From Paracoccaceae bacterium (GTDB lineage: Bacteria; Pseudomonadota; Alphaproteobacteria; Rhodobacterales; Rhodobacteraceae): a stretch of DNA of 64,000 bases. Below, one piece after another: positions 1 through 8,876 of this stretch. Position numbers and translations under genes: made by a program. Positions within the stretch are counted from its first letter, which is position 1. Every line of letters begins with the position of its first letter. The notes under the pieces are model-generated. The model saw only the letters and a program-made list of their open reading frames with translations. It was not told where the DNA came from and searched no databases. The DNA lies in contig WGNF01000014.1 of assembly GCA_016124615.1 (NCBI GenBank), positions 166,932 to 230,931 of the forward strand. The letters are read 5' to 3'.

Positions 1-142
1 AATCCAGCCGGTGCGGGTTTTGCGTGCAGGATTCGGCCGGATTGACGGCGCTGCCGTAAAGCCCCACGGCGCGGTCGAACACCGTCTGCGCGCCAGCAGG
101 CGCGGCAAGCAGCAGGGCAAGGCAGAAGGCGATCCGGGTCAT
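1..142 (-). CDS. Secreted protein of unknown function, N-terminal part only
   Basis: The reading frame starts at an ATG on the minus strand (140-142) and runs off the left edge, so 47 residues are visible. They begin with a clear signal peptide (MTRIAFCLALLLAAPAGAQ, cleavage probably after AGA), followed by a short segment with one cysteine (ESCTQNPH). The gene lies downstream of rpmE but beyond its terminator, so it probably has its own promoter. The family is not recognisable from this fragment. Confidence 0.6.
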   Translation of the reverse strand, partial: MTRIAFCLALLLAAPAGAQTVFDRAVGLYGSAVNPAESCTQNPHRLD

Positions 143-180
143 GGCCGCAGTATGGCGCAGCCAGTGCAAGCCGGGAAGCC

Positions 181-213
181 GCGAAAGAAAAGGGCGCCTC
201 GAAAGAGGCGCCC
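181..213 (-). terminator. Rho-independent terminator of rpmE operon
   Basis: On the minus strand a perfect 9-bp stem (GGGCGCCTC / GAGGCGCCC, 192-213) with a 4-base loop is followed at once by TTTTCTTTCGC. It sits 22 bases past the rpmE stop, as expected for the end of the ribosomal-protein transcription unit. Confidence 0.88.
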
Positions 214-235
214 GGTTCCGTCGCGGTGGTCGGGA

Positions 236-457
236 TCAGAAGCCCAGACCGGCGTATTTGTTCTTGAACTTCGAGACGCGCCCGCCGGTATCCATCAGCT
301 TGGCCGAGCCACCGGTCCAGGCCGGGTGCGCCAGCGGGTCGATGTCGAGCGCCATCTGTTCGCCTTCCTTGCCCCAGGTGGAGCGGGTCTGGAACACGGT
401 GCCGTCCGTCATCTTGACGTCGATCATGTGATAGTCCGGGTGAATGCCCTTTTTCAT
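236..457 (-). CDS. rpmE: 50S ribosomal protein L31
   Basis: This 73-residue protein has the L31 hallmarks [10 protein letters not shown] at the start, VFQTRSTWG in the middle and FKNKYAG near the end. It is a structural component of the large ribosomal subunit. The CxxC zinc-binding cysteines of zinc-type L31 are absent, so this is a cysteine-free form. It lies 11 bases downstream of rplS and ends just before a strong terminator, making it the last gene of the unit. Confidence 0.95.
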   Translation of the reverse strand: MKKGIHPDYHMIDVKMTDGTVFQTRSTWGKEGEQMALDIDPLAHPAWTGGSAKLMDTGGRVSKFKNKYAGLGF

Positions 458-468
458 TTTCCCGCTCC

Positions 469-852
469 TTACGCTTTCGCGCCGTCTTTGGGTTTGTAGT
501 TGGTGACCTCGGCGATGCGGGCAGATTTGCCGCGGCGATCGCGCAGGTAGTAAAGCTTCGCGCGGCGAACCTTGCCGCGACGCACGACCTCGATCGCGTC
601 GATGTTGGTCGAGTAGAGCGGGAAGACGCGCTCGACGCCCTCACCGAAGGAAATCTTGCGGACGGTGAACGAGGCCGCCAGCGTGCTGCCGCCCTTGCGG
701 CTGATGCAGACGCCTTCGTAGGCCTGCACGCGGGTTCGCGTGCCTTCGGTCACCTTGTAGCCGACACGCACGGTGTCACCCGCCTTGAAGTCGGGGATCG
801 TCTTGGCCAGCGCAGCAATCTGCTCGGCCTCCAGTTGTGCGATAATATCCAT
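469..852 (-). CDS. rplS: 50S ribosomal protein L19
   Basis: This is a 127-residue L19 located at the 30S/50S interface. The family signature is seen in [23 protein letters not shown] and [28 protein letters not shown]. The frame is open 30 codons further upstream, but the ATG at 852 is chosen because MDIIAQLE is the usual L19 N-terminus and AAAGGACAAGCG precedes it as a ribosome binding site. A lysine-rich C-terminal tail (KPKDGAKA) follows the core. Confidence 0.95.
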   Translation of the reverse strand: MDIIAQLEAEQIAALAKTIPDFKAGDTVRVGYKVTEGTRTRVQAYEGVCISRKGGSTLAASFTVRKISFGEGVERVFPLYSTNIDAIEVVRRGKVRRAKLYYLRDRRGKSARIAEVTNYKPKDGAKA

Positions 853-898
853 CGCTTGTCCTTTGTCTGGCGCGGTTTTTCCGCGGCGTGATGCGGCC

Positions 899-1732
899 TC
901 AGAGCTCTTGGTCTTCGTCCGGGTCCCTACCGTGCGCCGCACAGTAAGCCCGCCAGAGGTCAGGTCTGCGTTCCTTGGTCAGCCTTTCGGCCATCCCCCG
1001 TCTCCAGTCGGCGATTTTCGCGTGATGGCCCGAAAGAAGAATCTCGGGTATCGCGCGGCCTTCCCAGAGCGTGGGTCGTGTGTACTGCGGAAATTCAAGA
1101 AGCCCCTCCGAAAAGGATTCCTCTTCGGCGGACTCATGATTCCCGAGCACGCGGGGTATAAGGCGAACGGTCGCGTCGATCAAGGCCTGTGCGGCGATCT
1201 CGCCCCCGGTCAGGACGAAATCGCCCAGACTGACCTCTTCAACGCCAAATTGTTCCAGAACCCGCTCGTCCACGCCCTCGAAGCGGCCGCACAGCAGGGT
1301 CAGGCCGTCGCCTTGCGCAAAGCGGCGGGCCATTGCCTGATCAAAGCGGCGGCCACGCGGCGAGAGGTAGATCACCGGCCAACGGGCCCGGTCGGACGGG
1401 GTGCCGATCGCGGCCTCGGCCAGCGCCTTGCCGACGATGTCGGCGCGCAACACCATGCCGGCGCCACCGCCGGCCGGGTTGTCGTCGACGTTCTTGTGGC
1501 GACCCTCGCCAAACGGGCGCAGGTCGATCGGCACCAGCGACCACAGCCCCATGTCAAGCGCCTTGCCGGTCAGGCTGAGCCCGAGCGTGCCGGGAAAGGC
1601 ATCGGGAAACAGGGTCACGACCTTCGCCATCCACGCGCCTTTGACGCGGGGCGGGCCGTCCATCAGATCGCGCGGCTTGGAAGAAGCCGAAATCGACAGG
1701 CGTCCGTGCGATTTCGGCTTTGGTTCTGTCAC
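899..1732 (-). CDS. trmD: tRNA (guanine-N1)-methyltransferase
   Basis: TrmD transfers a methyl group from S-adenosylmethionine to G37 of tRNAs reading CUN, CCN and CGG codons, preventing frameshifting. The knotted SPOUT fold is indicated by [22 protein letters not shown] and the SAM-binding stretch [13 protein letters not shown] at 1732 is chosen: it overlaps the TGA of the preceding gene (GTGA) and gives 277 residues with the N-terminal [11 protein letters not shown] segment I recall from rhodobacterial TrmD. The frame stays open further upstream, but that part overlaps the membrane-protein gene. An internal ATG at [12 protein letters not shown] is a less likely alternative start. Confidence 0.92.
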   Translation of the reverse strand: MTEPKPKSHGRLSISASSKPRDLMDGPPRVKGAWMAKVVTLFPDAFPGTLGLSLTGKALDMGLWSLVPIDLRPFGEGRHKNVDDNPAGGGAGMVLRADIVGKALAEAAIGTPSDRARWPVIYLSPRGRRFDQAMARRFAQGDGLTLLCGRFEGVDERVLEQFGVEEVSLGDFVLTGGEIAAQALIDATVRLIPRVLGNHESAEEESFSEGLLEFPQYTRPTLWEGRAIPEILLSGHHAKIADWRRGMAERLTKERRPDLWRAYCAAHGRDPDEDQEL

Positions 1733-2121
1733 GCTTTCTGCGCCTCCAGCGTCGGTTCGGTGCGCAGCAACCGCAGGAACGGCAGCGCGAGGAACGACAC
1801 CCCGACCGTCAGCCCCAGCGGCAGATGCGGCAGGGTGCCAAGGATGCCGCCGACGCCACGGCCAAGGCCGAAGCAGAACACCACCAGCGCAACCTGCGTG
1901 GCGACGCGGAGCGTGACGCGGGCGATGATGCGCGGCCGAAGCCAGTCCGCGGCGGTTTGCGGCATCTGCTCGGGGTGCAGGATCGCCAGCCACATCAGGA
2001 ACAGGGCGACAAAGGTCGGCACCATGTGCCAACTGTAGCCCGCGAGCCCGGCAAGCATCGCGCCGAAGTAAAGCAGCGCGGCGCAAAACATGAACATTTG
2101 GTGGCGCAAATTCGGGGTCAT
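1729..2121 (-). CDS. Small membrane protein between rimM and trmD
   Basis: This 130-residue protein has four hydrophobic segments (about residues 10-28, 33-48, 72-92 and 95-115) and no recognised catalytic motif. It overlaps rimM by 4 bases (ATGA) and trmD by 4 bases (GTGA), so its translation is tightly coupled to both. I do not recognise the family. Its conserved-looking position among RNA-modification genes says only that it is co-expressed with them. Confidence 0.8.
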   Translation of the reverse strand: MTPNLRHQMFMFCAALLYFGAMLAGLAGYSWHMVPTFVALFLMWLAILHPEQMPQTAADWLRPRIIARVTLRVATQVALVVFCFGLGRGVGGILGTLPHLPLGLTVGVSFLALPFLRLLRTEPTLEAQKA

Positions 2122-2630
2122 TCCAGCAATCCCTCCGGTATGTCAGCTATGATCCGGCCGGCGGCCAGATCGACTGTCGGGACGATTGCACGGGTGAAGG
2201 GCAGAAGTACGGCAGATTTCGGGCCGGAACGTACAACCTCAAGCAGGTCTCCGGCGCCGTGATTGTGCACGGCGGTCACGCGGCCGATCTCGGTTCCGCC
2301 GGTGTCCAGCACGGTCAGGCCGATCAGGTCGGCATGGTAGAATTCGTCGTCGCCGGTTTCGGGCAGACGGTCGCGCCCGACATAAAGCGATGTGCCGCGC
2401 AGGGCGTCGGCCTCTTCCTTGGTGGCGACGCCGGTCAACCGGGCGGCAAAGCCGTTCGGGATGACGCGGGTCAGCGTCACCTTGAACCGGCGTTTGCCAT
2501 CCTCGGTCGACAGCGGCCCGTAGGCGGCGATCGCCTCGGGGTCCGAGCAGAAGCTTTTCAGGCGCACCTCTCCCTTGACCCCGAAGGCCCCGGCAATGGC
2601 GCCGACACAGACGTGATCGGTGGCGGTCAT
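2118..2630 (-). CDS. rimM: 16S rRNA processing protein RimM
   Basis: RimM assists maturation of the 30S head and binds ribosomal protein S19. The 170-residue protein shows the typical N-terminal barrel ([20 protein letters not shown]), the [14 protein letters not shown] linker and the PRC-barrel ([32 protein letters not shown]). It ends with the usual acidic/hydrophobic tail ([11 protein letters not shown]). It follows rpsP and overlaps the next gene by 4 bases. Confidence 0.94.
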   Translation of the reverse strand: MTATDHVCVGAIAGAFGVKGEVRLKSFCSDPEAIAAYGPLSTEDGKRRFKVTLTRVIPNGFAARLTGVATKEEADALRGTSLYVGRDRLPETGDDEFYHADLIGLTVLDTGGTEIGRVTAVHNHGAGDLLEVVRSGPKSAVLLPFTRAIVPTVDLAAGRIIADIPEGLLE

Positions 2631-2694
2631 ATCAGGCTCCGGCAGCGGCGGGCGCGGGATGCGCCCGCCCGGTCAAGGCTTTGGCGTTGCGGTA

Positions 2695-3048
2695 TTATTC
2701 CGCAACGGCCGCTTCGGCTTTCTTGGCCTTTTCGGCGGCGCGGGCGGTCGCTTTCTTGCCCGGCACAGCCGACTTCGGGTTGTTGCGCTCGGTCTTCGGG
2801 CGGGCGCCCGAAGCTTCCAGCATGCGGGCGACGCGGTCGGTCGGCTGCGCGCCCTGGCTCAGCCAGTATTGCACGCGCTCGATGTTCATCTTCACGCGGC
2901 CTTCGTCGTCCTTGGCCAGCATCGGGTCGTAGGTGCCGAGCTTTTCGAGGAAGCGGCCATCGCGCGGCATGCGCGAGTCGGTGGCGACGATCGCGTAGTG
3001 CGGGCGCTTCTTGCTGCCACCACGGGCCAGACGGATTTTCATGGACAT
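2695..3048 (-). CDS. rpsP: 30S ribosomal protein S16
   Basis: The start ([20 protein letters not shown]) and the motifs [13 protein letters not shown] and [16 protein letters not shown] identify S16. At 117 residues it is longer than the roughly 80-residue E. coli protein because of an Ala/Lys-rich C-terminal extension ([20 protein letters not shown]), which is common in alphaproteobacteria. AAGGAGACTACCGAA precedes the ATG at 3048. Confidence 0.95.
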   Translation of the reverse strand: MSMKIRLARGGSKKRPHYAIVATDSRMPRDGRFLEKLGTYDPMLAKDDEGRVKMNIERVQYWLSQGAQPTDRVARMLEASGARPKTERNNPKSAVPGKKATARAAEKAKKAEAAVAE

Positions 3049-3089
3049 TTCGGTAGTCTCCTTGGGTTTGGGTTAAGGCGGCGGGGCCG

Positions 3090-3386
3090 CTATTTTTGCA
3101 GTTTCTCGTGATGCCTGATCACTTCGGAGATGATGAAGTTCAGGAATTTCTTGGCAAATTCGGGGTCGAGGTCGGCCTCGGTCGCCAGCCGTTCCAGCCG
3201 TTCGATCTGGCGCGCCTCGCGGGCGGGATCGGAGGGCGGCAGGTCGTGCGCGGCTTTCAGGCGGCCCACGCCCTGCGTGTGCTTGAACCGTTCGGCCAGC
3301 GTGTAGACGAGGATCGCGTCAAGCCGGTCGATCGACTCGCGATGCTCTTTCAGCAGCGCTTGGGCGCGGGTGGCGTCGTCTGTCAT
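3090..3386 (-). CDS. Chorismate mutase (AroQ type)
   Basis: This 98-residue all-helical protein has the AroQ layout: an N-terminal helix with the RESIDRLDAILVYTLAERF motif, a middle helix carrying VGRLKAAHDLPPSDPAREARQIERL, and a C-terminal helix. It should convert chorismate to prephenate in phenylalanine/tyrosine synthesis. It lies 41 bases upstream of rpsP in the same direction. It has no fused prephenate dehydratase or dehydrogenase, so it is a stand-alone mutase. Confidence 0.88.
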   Translation of the reverse strand: MTDDATRAQALLKEHRESIDRLDAILVYTLAERFKHTQGVGRLKAAHDLPPSDPAREARQIERLERLATEADLDPEFAKKFLNFIISEVIRHHEKLQK

Positions 3387-3424
3387 TGCAACCTCCGGAC
3401 AGGGTTAACGCGGCGTTCGGCGCA

Positions 3425-3468
3425 CACCGATTTCGCACCGATTTCACACCGTTTTTGCACCGGCACAT
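3425..3468. repeat. Four 11-bp tandem repeats (CACCGATTTCG-like)
   Basis: Read on the plus strand, the units are CACCGATTTCG, CACCGATTTCA, CACCGTTTTTG and CACCGGCACAT. All share CACCG at an exact 11-bp spacing. They fill part of the 88-bp gap between the GNAT array and the chorismate mutase gene. Confidence 0.75.
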
Positions 3469-3474
3469 ACCGCA

Positions 3475-4008
3475 TCACATCCACTCCGGTTTCTGGTGGC
3501 GGTAGACGAGGCAGGGCTTGTCGCCGGGGTAGGCGGCGGCATCGTCGCGCACCGCGCCCAGCCGTTCGGCCAGCGCGATGGAACGGGCGTTTGTCGGGGC
3601 GATGTAGCTGACGGCGGTCTTCCAGCCGAGGTCGCGGTAGACGTGATCGCGGGCGGCCTTTGCGGCCTCGAAGGCATAGCCCTTCCCCTCGGCCTCGGCC
3701 GACCAGATCGCCCAGCCGATCTCGCGTTCCGGCCAGCCTTCGGGGAACCAGGGGCCGACGGTGCCGATGGCGCGGCCGGTCGACTTCTGGACGATGACGA
3801 AAAGGCCGAAGCCACGCAGCACCCAATGGCCGACGATATGGCCAAAGGCGCGCCACGCCTTGGCGCGGTCGAAGTCGTCCTGGCGGACAAAGGCGGCGCG
3901 GTCGGACTGGCAGAAGGCGGCGAAGGGCTCGAAATCCTCCAGCCGTGGGGCGCGAAGGATCAGGCGCGGGGTTTCCCCCACCGTGGTGTTCACCAGCGCG
4001 GGGATCAT
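3475..4008 (-). CDS. GNAT acetyltransferase, RimJ/RimL type (copy 4 of 4)
   Basis: This 177-residue GNAT enzyme would transfer acetyl from acetyl-CoA to an amino group, probably of a protein N-terminus or a small molecule. It begins with the RimJ-type strand TPRLILRAPRLEDFEPF. The acetyl-CoA pyrophosphate loop is EAEGKGYAFEA, and the closing strand contains NARSIALAERLGA. The ATG at 4008 is chosen because it overlaps the stop of the upstream paralogue (ATGA); the frame stays open further but has no conserved content. It is the last gene of a four-copy array. Confidence 0.85.
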   Translation of the reverse strand: MIPALVNTTVGETPRLILRAPRLEDFEPFAAFCQSDRAAFVRQDDFDRAKAWRAFGHIVGHWVLRGFGLFVIVQKSTGRAIGTVGPWFPEGWPEREIGWAIWSAEAEGKGYAFEAAKAARDHVYRDLGWKTAVSYIAPTNARSIALAERLGAVRDDAAAYPGDKPCLVYRHQKPEWM

Positions 4009-4529
4009 GCGAGCGCCTCCGGTGCGGGGTGGCGCCAGATCTGCAGCGTGCCAAAGGTTTCGTGCTGATGCACGCCATCGGGTTGCGCGCCAAGGCGGCG
4101 GGCGAGCGCGGCAGAACGGGCGTTGGCCGGATCGACGACGCTGATCGCGGTGGTCCAGCCAAGGCTGCGGTAGGCGAAGGCGCGGGCGGCAAGCGTCGCC
4201 TCGTAGGCGACGCCGCGGCCCTCGGCCGCGGCGAAGACCGTCCAGGCCAGTTCGGGTTCGGGCCAGTCGGCGGGGTAGTAGGGGCCGACGACGCCAAGCG
4301 GCGCATCGGTCACGCGGTCGGCGACCATCCAGCGACCAAACCCGCGCAGGTGCCAGTGACCCAGCAGCGCGCAGAACTGGTTGAAGGCGGTCGGGCGCGG
4401 GTTGGGGCCGCCGACGAACGCCGCGCGGGGCGAGGCGCGGAAGGCGGCATAAGCCTCGAAATCTTCCATGCGCGGGGGGCGCAGGACGAGGTGTTCGGTT
4501 TCGATCGTGGGAATGGCGACGGACATCAT
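4005..4529 (-). CDS. GNAT acetyltransferase, RimJ/RimL type (copy 3 of 4)
   Basis: This 174-residue paralogue has the same order of elements: TEHLVLRPPRMEDFEAYAAF at the N-terminus, the acetyl-CoA loop AAEGRGVAYEA and the terminal NARSAALARRLGA. Start and stop each overlap the neighbouring paralogue by 4 bases, so the array is translationally coupled. The substrate cannot be read from the sequence. Confidence 0.87.
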   Translation of the reverse strand: MMSVAIPTIETEHLVLRPPRMEDFEAYAAFRASPRAAFVGGPNPRPTAFNQFCALLGHWHLRGFGRWMVADRVTDAPLGVVGPYYPADWPEPELAWTVFAAAEGRGVAYEATLAARAFAYRSLGWTTAISVVDPANARSAALARRLGAQPDGVHQHETFGTLQIWRHPAPEALA

Positions 4530-5038
4530 GCAAGCGCCCCCAGATCGTGGCGGATCACCACATCGGTCGGATCGCAGCCCGGCAGCGTGGCGTCAATGAC
4601 GCCTCCCAGCCGCAGCCCGAGCGCGATCGAGCGGGCATTGCGCGGGTCGATGTAGTTCACCAGCCGGGTCCAGCCAAAGCTGGCCCGTGCCCAGGCCATG
4701 ACCGCGCGGGCAGCCTCGGCGGCAAAGCCGCGGCCCTCGGCCTCTGGCACGACGAACCAGCCAAGTTCCGGTTCCGGGTAGCCCTCGGGCTGATAGATGC
4801 CGACCTCGCCGACATAGGTGCCGGTGGCGCGGTCGTCGCAGGCGAACGGGCCGTAGCCCAGCAGCGGCCATTGCCCGACCTCTGACGCGAACACGCGCCA
4901 GGCGGCGGCGCGGTCGAGCGGCCCATCCTCCCACACCGACCGGTCAGACGCGTAGAATGCGGCGCGCGGCGCGAAATCATCGCGCCGGGGCATCCGCAGC
5001 GTCAGCCGCTCGGTGGTCAGGGTGGGCGCCGTGGTCAT
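4526..5038 (-). CDS. GNAT acetyltransferase, RimJ/RimL type (copy 2 of 4)
   Basis: At 170 residues, this protein has TERLTLRMPRRDDFAPRAAF, the acetyl-CoA loop EAEGRGFAAEA and a terminal NARSIALGLRLGG. It is flanked by paralogues with ATGA overlaps on both sides. Sequence divergence from the other copies is substantial away from the core motifs, pointing to an old duplication rather than a recent one. Confidence 0.87.
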   Translation of the reverse strand: MTTAPTLTTERLTLRMPRRDDFAPRAAFYASDRSVWEDGPLDRAAAWRVFASEVGQWPLLGYGPFACDDRATGTYVGEVGIYQPEGYPEPELGWFVVPEAEGRGFAAEAARAVMAWARASFGWTRLVNYIDPRNARSIALGLRLGGVIDATLPGCDPTDVVIRHDLGALA

Positions 5039-5580
5039 GCGGCGATGGCCTCCGGGCTGGGGTGGCGGAAGATCAGCGCCGGGCTGCCCGCGGGCGAGGT
5101 CCAGTCGCGTTCGCGCCGGGCGCCAAGGCGTTCGGCCAGCGCGATGGACCGGGCGTTGCCGGGGGCGATGACGCTGGTCAGCGTGGTCCAGCCCAATGTG
5201 CCATAGGCGAAGGCGCGCAGGCGAAGAGCGGCCTCCTGTGCGAAACCGCGACCCTCGAAGCCGTCGAATAGCGTCCAGCCAAGTTCCGGTTCCAGCCAGC
5301 CCTCGGGGTTCCAGAACCCGGCCATGCCGACCTGTGCGGCGGTGTCACGCTCGATCACGCTGAACATGCCGTAGCCGTGCAGCAGCCAGTGGCCAAGGTC
5401 GGTCGCGAAGGCGCGCCAGGCGGCGGCGCGGTTCAGCGGGCCGCCGATGAAGGTGCTGCGGTCAGAGGCGCGGAACGCGGCATAGGCGTCGAAGTCGCGG
5501 GTTTCCGGCGCGCGCAGGATCAGCCGGTCGGTGGCAAGCACCGTCGCGTCGATCAGCAGCGGAGAGGGGTTGTGGATCAT
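5035..5580 (-). CDS. GNAT acetyltransferase, RimJ/RimL type (copy 1 of 4)
   Basis: This 181-residue protein starts at an ATG that overlaps the ffh stop codon (ATGA). The family motifs are TDRLILRAPETRDFDAYAAF, the acetyl-CoA loop FEGRGFAQEA and NARSIALAERLGARRERDW. As the first of the four copies it ties the whole array to transcription of ffh. Confidence 0.87.
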   Translation of the reverse strand: MIHNPSPLLIDATVLATDRLILRAPETRDFDAYAAFRASDRSTFIGGPLNRAAAWRAFATDLGHWLLHGYGMFSVIERDTAAQVGMAGFWNPEGWLEPELGWTLFDGFEGRGFAQEAALRLRAFAYGTLGWTTLTSVIAPGNARSIALAERLGARRERDWTSPAGSPALIFRHPSPEAIAA

Positions 5581-7088
5581 TTCTTCTTTCCGAAGCCACC
5601 AAGGCCCGAAAGCCCGGCGGGAAGTTTCAGGCCGCCGCCGCCAAGGCCGGGCAGACCGGTGGGCATCTTGCCCTTGGCCAGATCGGCGGCCGCCTTGAGC
5701 TGCGCGGGGTCCATGTTGGCAAGGTCGGGCATCCCGCCCGCCTGTTTGCCACCCAGCATGCCCTTCATGGCCTGCTTCAGCATGCCGCCCTTGCCCATCT
5801 TCTTCATTACGTCCGCCATCTGGCGGTGCATCTTCAGAAGCTTGTTCAATTCGGACACTTCCAGCCCGGCCCCGGTCGCGATGCGGCGCTTGCGGCTGGC
5901 TTGCAACAGGTCGGGGTTGGCCCGTTCCTTCTTGGTCATCGAGTTGATCAGCGCGATCTGACGCTTCAGCATGGTGTCGTCGAAGCCCGCGGCCTCGGCC
6001 GCCTTCTGCGCCTTGCCCATGCCGGGCAGCATGCCCATGATCGACTGCATGCCGCCCATCCGCAGCATCTGGTCAAGCTGCTGGCGCAGGTCGTTCATGT
6101 TGAACAGACCCTTCTGGAACCGCTTCATCGCGCGTTCCATCTGTTCGGCTTCCAGCGTTTCCTGCGCCTTCTCGACCAGGGCCACGATGTCGCCCATGCC
6201 GAGGATGCGGCCGGCGACACGCTCGGGTTCAAAGGTCTCCAGCGCGTCCATCTTTTCGCCAAGGCCGACGAAGCGGATCGGCTTGCCGGTGACGGCGCGC
6301 ATGGACAGGGCGGCACCGCCGCGGCCGTCGCCGTCCATCCGGGTCAGCACGACGCCGGTGATGCCGATCTTGCCGTCGAACTCGGTCGCGACGTTGACGG
6401 CGTCCTGACCGGTGAGGCCATCGACCACCAACAGGATCTCGCGCGGTTGCGCGATGTCGCGGACGGCCTGAACCTCGTCCATCAGGACTTCGTCGATGTG
6501 CAGGCGGCCCGCGGTGTCGAGCATGTAGACGTCGTAGCCGCCAAGGTTGGCCTGCGTTCTGGCCCGCTTGGCGATCTGGACGGCGGTTTCGCCCTTCACG
6601 ATCGGCAGCGTATCCACCCCGATCTGGGCGCCGAGGATCTGCAACTGCTCCATCGCGGCCGGGCGGTTGGTGTCGAGCGAGGCCATCAGCACCCGCTTGC
6701 CGTTCTTTTCCTTCAGCCGCTTGGCCAGCTTGGCGGTGGTCGTGGTCTTGCCCGAGCCTTGCAGGCCGACCATCAGGATCGGCGCGGGCGGGTTGTCGAT
6801 CTTCAGCGCGTCGGGCTCGCCCTCGCCGCGCAGCACGTCGATCAGCGCATCGTGGACGATCTTGACGACTTGCTGGCCGGGGGTGACGGATTTCGTGACC
6901 GCCTGCCCGGTGGCCTTGTCCTGCACGGTCTTGACGAAATCGCGGGCGACGGGCAGCGAGACGTCCGCCTCCAGCAGGGCGGTGCGCACTTCGCGCAGCG
7001 CCGTCGCCACATCCGCGTCGGAGAGCGCGCCCTGCTTGGTCAGCCGGTCGAATACGCCGCCAAGGCGGGCGGACAGATTCTCGAACAT
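5577..7088 (-). CDS. ffh: Signal recognition particle protein Ffh
   Basis: Ffh binds 4.5S RNA and signal sequences of nascent membrane proteins and delivers them to FtsY. The 503-residue protein has the N and G domains with the P-loop GLQGSGKTTTTAKLAK, the DTAGR motif, TRMDGDGRGGAALS and the FEPERVAGRILGMGD transition. A methionine-rich M domain follows (MLRMGGMQSIMGMLPGMGKA, RKRRIATGAG). The C-terminal end is glycine-rich and finishes in KKK. The start at 7088 is preceded by CGAGGAGACCGCC, a good ribosome binding site; the frame is open 8 codons further but lacks a site there. Confidence 0.96.
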   Translation of the reverse strand: MFENLSARLGGVFDRLTKQGALSDADVATALREVRTALLEADVSLPVARDFVKTVQDKATGQAVTKSVTPGQQVVKIVHDALIDVLRGEGEPDALKIDNPPAPILMVGLQGSGKTTTTAKLAKRLKEKNGKRVLMASLDTNRPAAMEQLQILGAQIGVDTLPIVKGETAVQIAKRARTQANLGGYDVYMLDTAGRLHIDEVLMDEVQAVRDIAQPREILLVVDGLTGQDAVNVATEFDGKIGITGVVLTRMDGDGRGGAALSMRAVTGKPIRFVGLGEKMDALETFEPERVAGRILGMGDIVALVEKAQETLEAEQMERAMKRFQKGLFNMNDLRQQLDQMLRMGGMQSIMGMLPGMGKAQKAAEAAGFDDTMLKRQIALINSMTKKERANPDLLQASRKRRIATGAGLEVSELNKLLKMHRQMADVMKKMGKGGMLKQAMKGMLGGKQAGGMPDLANMDPAQLKAAADLAKGKMPTGLPGLGGGGLKLPAGLSGLGGFGKKK

Positions 7089-7371
7089 GGCGGTCTCCTC
7101 GACCCGTTGCACCTAGCCCGGCATGTAAGGCCGAACGCTCCAAACGCCAATGTCACCCGCGGGCGCAACGCGCTGACGGGTGGCGATCCTCGATCGGGTC
7201 GAGGACCGGGGGTACTGGCAGACCTCCGGAATTGCGCGGCGTATAGAGGGAAGTGCCGCGAAGGTCAACAACCCTGCCGCCGGGGCATTTCCGCGGGGCA
7301 AGAATTGGCCCGCCGCCTCTCGCCGGGGGGCGGGGCCGCGCTATCTTGGCGGCAGCGGACAGGAGGCCAGC

Positions 7372-8208
7372 ATGCGGGACGGCGTGATCTATGTGGCGAA
7401 GGGGGCGGGGTATCTTGACCTTGCGGAACGCTCTGCGGCTTCGCTGCGCGCGCACAACCCCGGCCTTGCGGTGGATCTGTTCACCGATCAGGCGCCGCTG
7501 CGGCCGGGGCTTTTCGACCGCGTGCTGCCGATCCCCGAAACGGGGCCGACGCCGAAGCTTGCCTGCCTGACGGAAAGCCGGTTCGCGCGCACGCTCTACA
7601 TGGATTGCGATACGCTGGTGCTGGCGCCGTTCGGCGATCTGTTCGACATCCTCGAGCGGTTCGAACTGGCGGTGACACATGACGTGCGGCGCACCTCGGC
7701 GCTGATCCGGGAAGGGCATGCGGTCGATACACCCTATGCCTTTCCGCAGATGAATTGCGGCGTGATGCTCTACCGCACATCGGCGGCGATGGCGGCGTTC
7801 CTTGCCGACTGGCAGCGGCGCTACCGCGAGGCCGCGCGGACCCGCGATCAGGTCAGCTTTCGCGATCTGGTCTGGCAAAGCGACATCCGTTTTTACGTGC
7901 TGCCGCCAGAGTTCAACCTGCGCCGGGTGACGGTGCTGGACGCCTGGGAACCGCTGGACGCCCGGCCGACCATCCTGCACTCGCATCGCCTTTTGCAGCA
8001 TCTGCGCGGCAACCCCGAGCGGCTGGACGACCTGCCCGCGATCATGGTGGCCGAGCGGGCGGCGCGGGCGGAAGAGTGGGTGCGGCTGGGCCTGGACGCG
8101 CCCGCCGCCGGTGCGGACCCGGCGCAGCCATTCCACGCCGCCGAAGCGCTGGCGGGGCGGGATGCGCGACCGGCGACGGAGGCGGTCGCGGTGCGGGTTG
8201 GCGGGTAA
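7372..8208 (+). CDS. Glycosyltransferase-like protein (GT8-type fold)
   Basis: The 278-residue protein begins like nucleotide-sugar-dependent transferases (GVIYVAKGAGYLDLAERSAASLR). It carries a DxD metal/nucleotide-sugar motif in TLYMDCDTLVLAPFGDLF and a second acceptor-side motif PQMNCGVMLYR. The ATG at 7372 is preceded by AGGAGG. No membrane segment or signal peptide is visible, so it should be cytoplasmic. It stands alone and diverges from ffh, so its acceptor is unknown. Confidence 0.7.
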   Translation: MRDGVIYVAKGAGYLDLAERSAASLRAHNPGLAVDLFTDQAPLRPGLFDRVLPIPETGPTPKLACLTESRFARTLYMDCDTLVLAPFGDLFDILERFELAVTHDVRRTSALIREGHAVDTPYAFPQMNCGVMLYRTSAAMAAFLADWQRRYREAARTRDQVSFRDLVWQSDIRFYVLPPEFNLRRVTVLDAWEPLDARPTILHSHRLLQHLRGNPERLDDLPAIMVAERAARAEEWVRLGLDAPAAGADPAQPFHAAEALAGRDARPATEAVAVRVGG

Positions 8209-8225
8209 ACAGGGGGGGCGCCTGC

Positions 8226-8876
8226 CTAACCCGCGAGGAGTTTGGTGACCGAGCCCACGATGAAGTAAAGCATCAGCGCCGCGGTGGCGCCGTTCATCAG
8301 GACGCCGCCCCAGCGACCGTTGCCCGCGCCGATCTGGCGGTGGACCAGAACAACCGTGCCCGACCACACAAGGCCCCAGGTGGCGGCGCCGAGGATGACG
8401 GCGGCGGCGGTCAGCAAAAGCGCATGCAGGCCGAGATGCGTCATCTCGGGGCGGCCGACGGCGGCGAGCCAGAAGGTGACGTTCCAGGGGCTGGTGATCG
8501 CCATCGAGACGCCAAGAAGGTAGCTGGCCCGCGTACTGTCGAAGCGGGGCGGGGTGGCGCTGGCAGGGGTGCCGACCCAGGCCCGCCAAGCGCGGCGCAG
8601 GAAGGTCAGCATCAAGAGCGTCAGCAATGCCACGCTGATCGTGCCCATGATGATCTGGGCGAGCGGCCCGGTGAAGATCAGCCCGACGCCAAGCGCCACC
8701 AGCACCGCCCAGAGCGCATCACCGGAACAGGCGCCGAGCAACAGGCCGAAGCCGGCCCAGAACCCGCGCGCAAGGCAGCGGCGCGCGATTTCCGTATTGA
8801 TCGGGCCCGGGGGCCAGGCGACCGACCAGCCCAGCAAAAAGCCGGTGCCGAGGATCGAAAGCAGGGAGGGGGTCAT
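8226..8876 (-). CDS. LysE/RhtB-family amino-acid exporter
   Basis: This 216-residue membrane protein has about six hydrophobic segments. The family start GFLLGWSVAWPPGPINTEIARR corresponds to the LysE PGP signature, and SMAITSPWNVTFWLA is the second conserved motif. Such proteins export amino acids or homoserine-like metabolites. The gene converges on the glycosyltransferase with a 17-base gap. No regulator is adjacent, so the substrate is open. Confidence 0.85.
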   Translation of the reverse strand: MTPSLLSILGTGFLLGWSVAWPPGPINTEIARRCLARGFWAGFGLLLGACSGDALWAVLVALGVGLIFTGPLAQIIMGTISVALLTLLMLTFLRRAWRAWVGTPASATPPRFDSTRASYLLGVSMAITSPWNVTFWLAAVGRPEMTHLGLHALLLTAAAVILGAATWGLVWSGTVVLVHRQIGAGNGRWGGVLMNGATAALMLYFIVGSVTKLLAG

